64,000 bases of DNA from Agromyces sp. CF514 (lineage in GTDB: Bacteria; Actinomycetota; Actinomycetes; Actinomycetales; Microbacteriaceae): the NCBI RefSeq assembly GCF_900113185.1, contig NZ_FOZD01000002.1, positions 806,001-870,000 on the forward strand, in the 5' to 3' direction. Below are positions 62,519 through 64,000 of this stretch, piece by piece; position 1 is the stretch's first letter, and each line of letters opens with the position of its first letter. The notes below the pieces were generated by a model, which did no database searches, had not been told where the DNA came from, and was given only the letters and a program-made list of their open reading frames with translations. The position numbers were made by a program, and so were the translations under genes.

Positions 62519-62926
62519 TCAGGTCGCCTGCCGAGCGGCATCCGATCGCCGTCGTCGCTTCGGCAGGTAGCCGCCGGCCTCGAGCCCCGCCTCGATCTCG
62601 AAGCGGTTCCGCAGCGGATCGCGCCCCGCCAGCAGGTACAGGAACGGCAGCAGCATGCCGTACTTCAGCCACTGCTGCTTGTGCACCGCCTCGTGGCCGA
62701 GCACCGTGTCGGAGTCGTTGCGGTTCGTGAGGTAGCAGGCGCCGACGCACGAGCCGCCGCGTCCGAAGGTCCAGGCTGGCATTCCCGTGAAGACGAGGAG
62801 GCCGTTGCGGCGTTCGACGCGGCCCGTGCTCCAGAGCGTGCCCCACACGAAGCCGACGCACGTCGCCCACCAGAACCCGGCCCGGCTGATCGGTGAATCG
62901 GTCAGGCGGAGGGTGCGCCCGCTCAT
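62519..62926 (-). CDS. Small protein with HExxH-type motif
   Basis: 135 residues, not a family I can name. Two hydrophobic stretches at about 17-32 (GFWWATCVGFVWGTLW) and 93-102 (LLPFLYLLAG) flank the motif LGHEAVHKQQW, which has the His-Glu-x-x-His of zinc peptidases; the segment after it (RFEIEAGLEAGGYLP) supplies Glu residues that could be a third ligand. A Cys-x3-Cys lies in GSCVGACY. The C-terminus is basic. ATG at 62926 overlaps the stop of the flavin oxidoreductase gene. It may be a metal-dependent membrane protein; function unknown. Confidence 0.75.
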   Translation of the reverse strand: MSGRTLRLTDSPISRAGFWWATCVGFVWGTLWSTGRVERRNGLLVFTGMPAWTFGRGGSCVGACYLTNRNDSDTVLGHEAVHKQQWLKYGMLLPFLYLLAGRDPLRNRFEIEAGLEAGGYLPKRRRRSDAARQAT

Positions 62927-64000
62927 GCCTTCGCCTCGGGACGGCCGAGGTCCTCGAGCAGTCGCAGCCAGACCTCGCTCATGGTCGGGAAGGCCGGCAC
63001 CGCGTGCCAGAGGCGGTCGACCGGCACCTCGCCGACGATCGCGACGGTCGCCGCATGCAGCAGTTCGGCGACGTCCTGGCCGGTGAACGTCGCGCCGATC
63101 ACCGTGCCCCGGTCGGCGTCGATCACGAGCTTCGCCCGGCCCTCGTACCCGTCGGCCAGGATGCCGGCTCCGCTCGCCGAGGTCATGTCGACCTCTGCGG
63201 TGCGCACCCCGCGACCCGCCTGCCGGGCCTGCGCCTCGGTGAGGCCCACCGCGACGGCCTCGGGTTCGGCGAACACGACCTGCGGGACCGCGGCGTGATC
63301 GGCGGTGGCGGCGTGCACGCCCCATGCTCCGATATCGACCGGATGCCCCGTGGCGCGTGCCGAGACGAGGTCGCCGACCGCGCGCCCCTGGTACTTGCCC
63401 TGGTGGGTGAGCAGGGCGCGGTGGTTCACGTCGCCCGCGGCGTACAGCCAGGGAGCTCCGCCGTCGGCGTCGCCGTCCGTGCCCGACCCGGCGGCCTCGA
63501 GGCCCTCGACCTGCATCGCATCGTCCACGCGCAGCCAGTCGCCCGGCTCGAGCCCGATCGTCTCGAGTCCGATGGCGTCGGTGCGGGGCTTGCGGCCGGT
63601 CGCGACGAGCACCTCGTCGGCGACCACGGTCGACCCGTCGTCGAGCGTGAGCACGACCTCGCCGTCGTCGGTGCGCTCGACGGCCGTGGTCTGCACCCCG
63701 GTGCGCACCGTGGCACCGAGCGAGCGGATGCCGGCGGCAACGGCCTCGCCGACGAACGGCTCCATGCCGCCGAGCAGCCCGCTGCGTGCCAGCACGGTGA
63801 CGTCGGTGCCGAATCCGGCGTACGCGGTCGCCATCTCGCAGGCGACCACGCCCCCGCCGATGATCGCGAGCCTGGCGGGCACGCGTTCGACGCTCGTGGC
63901 CTCGCGGTTCGTCCACGGCGAGGCCTCGGCGAGACCTCGGATCGGCGGGATCACGGGGTCGCTGCCCGTCGAGACCACGACGGCGTGCCGTGCGATGAGC
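62923..64000 (-). CDS. Flavin disulfide reductase family protein (N-terminus outside window)
   Basis: About 359 C-terminal codons of a pyridine nucleotide-disulfide oxidoreductase. Visible from the left: end of the FAD domain VVVSTGSDPVIPPIRGL, the NAD(P) Rossmann motif LAIIGGGVVACEMATAYAGFG, DEVLVATGRKPRT, FAD motif YAAGDVN and the C-terminal dimerisation domain (GRAKLVIDADRGTVIGATFT, AELLHAATVAIVGEVP, VPAFPTMSEVWLRLL). The redox Cys pair, if any, would lie outside the window. The pattern (mercuric-reductase or lipoamide-dehydrogenase relatives) does not settle the substrate. Coupled by ATGA overlap to the HExxH gene. Confidence 0.9.
   Translation of the reverse strand, partial: LIARHAVVVSTGSDPVIPPIRGLAEASPWTNREATSVERVPARLAIIGGGVVACEMATAYAGFGTDVTVLARSGLLGGMEPFVGEAVAAGIRSLGATVRTGVQTTAVERTDDGEVVLTLDDGSTVVADEVLVATGRKPRTDAIGLETIGLEPGDWLRVDDAMQVEGLEAAGSGTDGDADGGAPWLYAAGDVNHRALLTHQGKYQGRAVGDLVSARATGHPVDIGAWGVHAATADHAAVPQVVFAEPEAVAVGLTEAQARQAGRGVRTAEVDMTSASGAGILADGYEGRAKLVIDADRGTVIGATFTGQDVAELLHAATVAIVGEVPVDRLWHAVPAFPTMSEVWLRLLEDLGRPEAKA

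Overview
High-GC DNA (about 70% G+C) with the gene families and order of an actinobacterium: WhiB, a SigH/RshA-type pair, MtrAB-LpqB, a mycobacterial-type fused 2-oxoglutarate decarboxylase/dehydrogenase, a DtxR/IdeR-type iron box, and many leaderless genes with a TAnnnT -10 element. Protein sequences look like Microbacteriaceae (Agromyces or a close relative); this is an inference from family resemblance, not from a marker gene. No rRNA, tRNA, CRISPR, prophage or insertion sequence was seen. The window reads as ordinary chromosome.

Layout. 1-3083 (minus): the end of a three-gene membrane operon (DUF4350, DUF4129, a proline-rich multi-spanning protein). 3280-9075 (plus): mtrA-mtrB-lpqB, a ComF-like phosphoribosyltransferase, long-form hpf; then secA (9398-12184). 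12293-17956: an Rv3235-like protein, an unrecognised 202-residue protein, an excisionase-type HTH protein, a SAF/CpaB-like and CpaE-like pair, the PdtaS-type kinase and whiB1. 18160-22756: a small membrane protein, Bcp peroxiredoxin, rsgA-aroA, sigH-rshA. This part holds the same set of genes that surrounds mtrA, secA1, whiB1, aroA and sigH in Mycobacterium tuberculosis (about Rv3219-Rv3246c), so it is an old actinobacterial core block.

22890-36453: MMPL transporter, kgd (minus), guaB1, two CNNM/CorC-like membrane proteins, a VOC protein, an old-yellow-enzyme reductase with a HAD hydrolase (minus), and an NAD(P)HX dehydratase facing them. 36518-39138 (minus): a polar amino-acid ABC transporter. 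39235-43279 (plus): GT87-like membrane protein, thiamine-binding MTH1187 protein, CPBP protease, MFS exporter. 43340-46444 (minus): an overlapping trio of histidine kinase, membrane protein with a degenerate kinase-like tail, and LuxR-type regulator. 46577-49322 (minus): metX and metY for sulfur assimilation into homocysteine.

49493-57188: acyltransferase (minus), then SDR, potassium channel, phosphoribosyltransferase, S51 peptidase and ung on the plus strand, a GNAT enzyme, a membrane protein (minus) and an amidase. 57238-62450 (plus): a complete ferric-siderophore uptake unit (siderophore-interacting reductase, two FecCD permeases, ATPase, binding lipoprotein) with two DtxR/IdeR-type boxes. 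62519-64000 (minus): a small HExxH protein and the C-terminal part of a flavin disulfide oxidoreductase running off the window.

The most notable non-gene signals are a strongly over-represented GGATGCCGC/GCGGCATCC motif that also builds many of the terminator hairpins, a 15-bp in-frame repeat cut by stop codons behind the thiamine-binding protein, short tandem duplications at several gene 3' ends, and about fifteen start codons placed 6-8 nt after a -10 hexamer.
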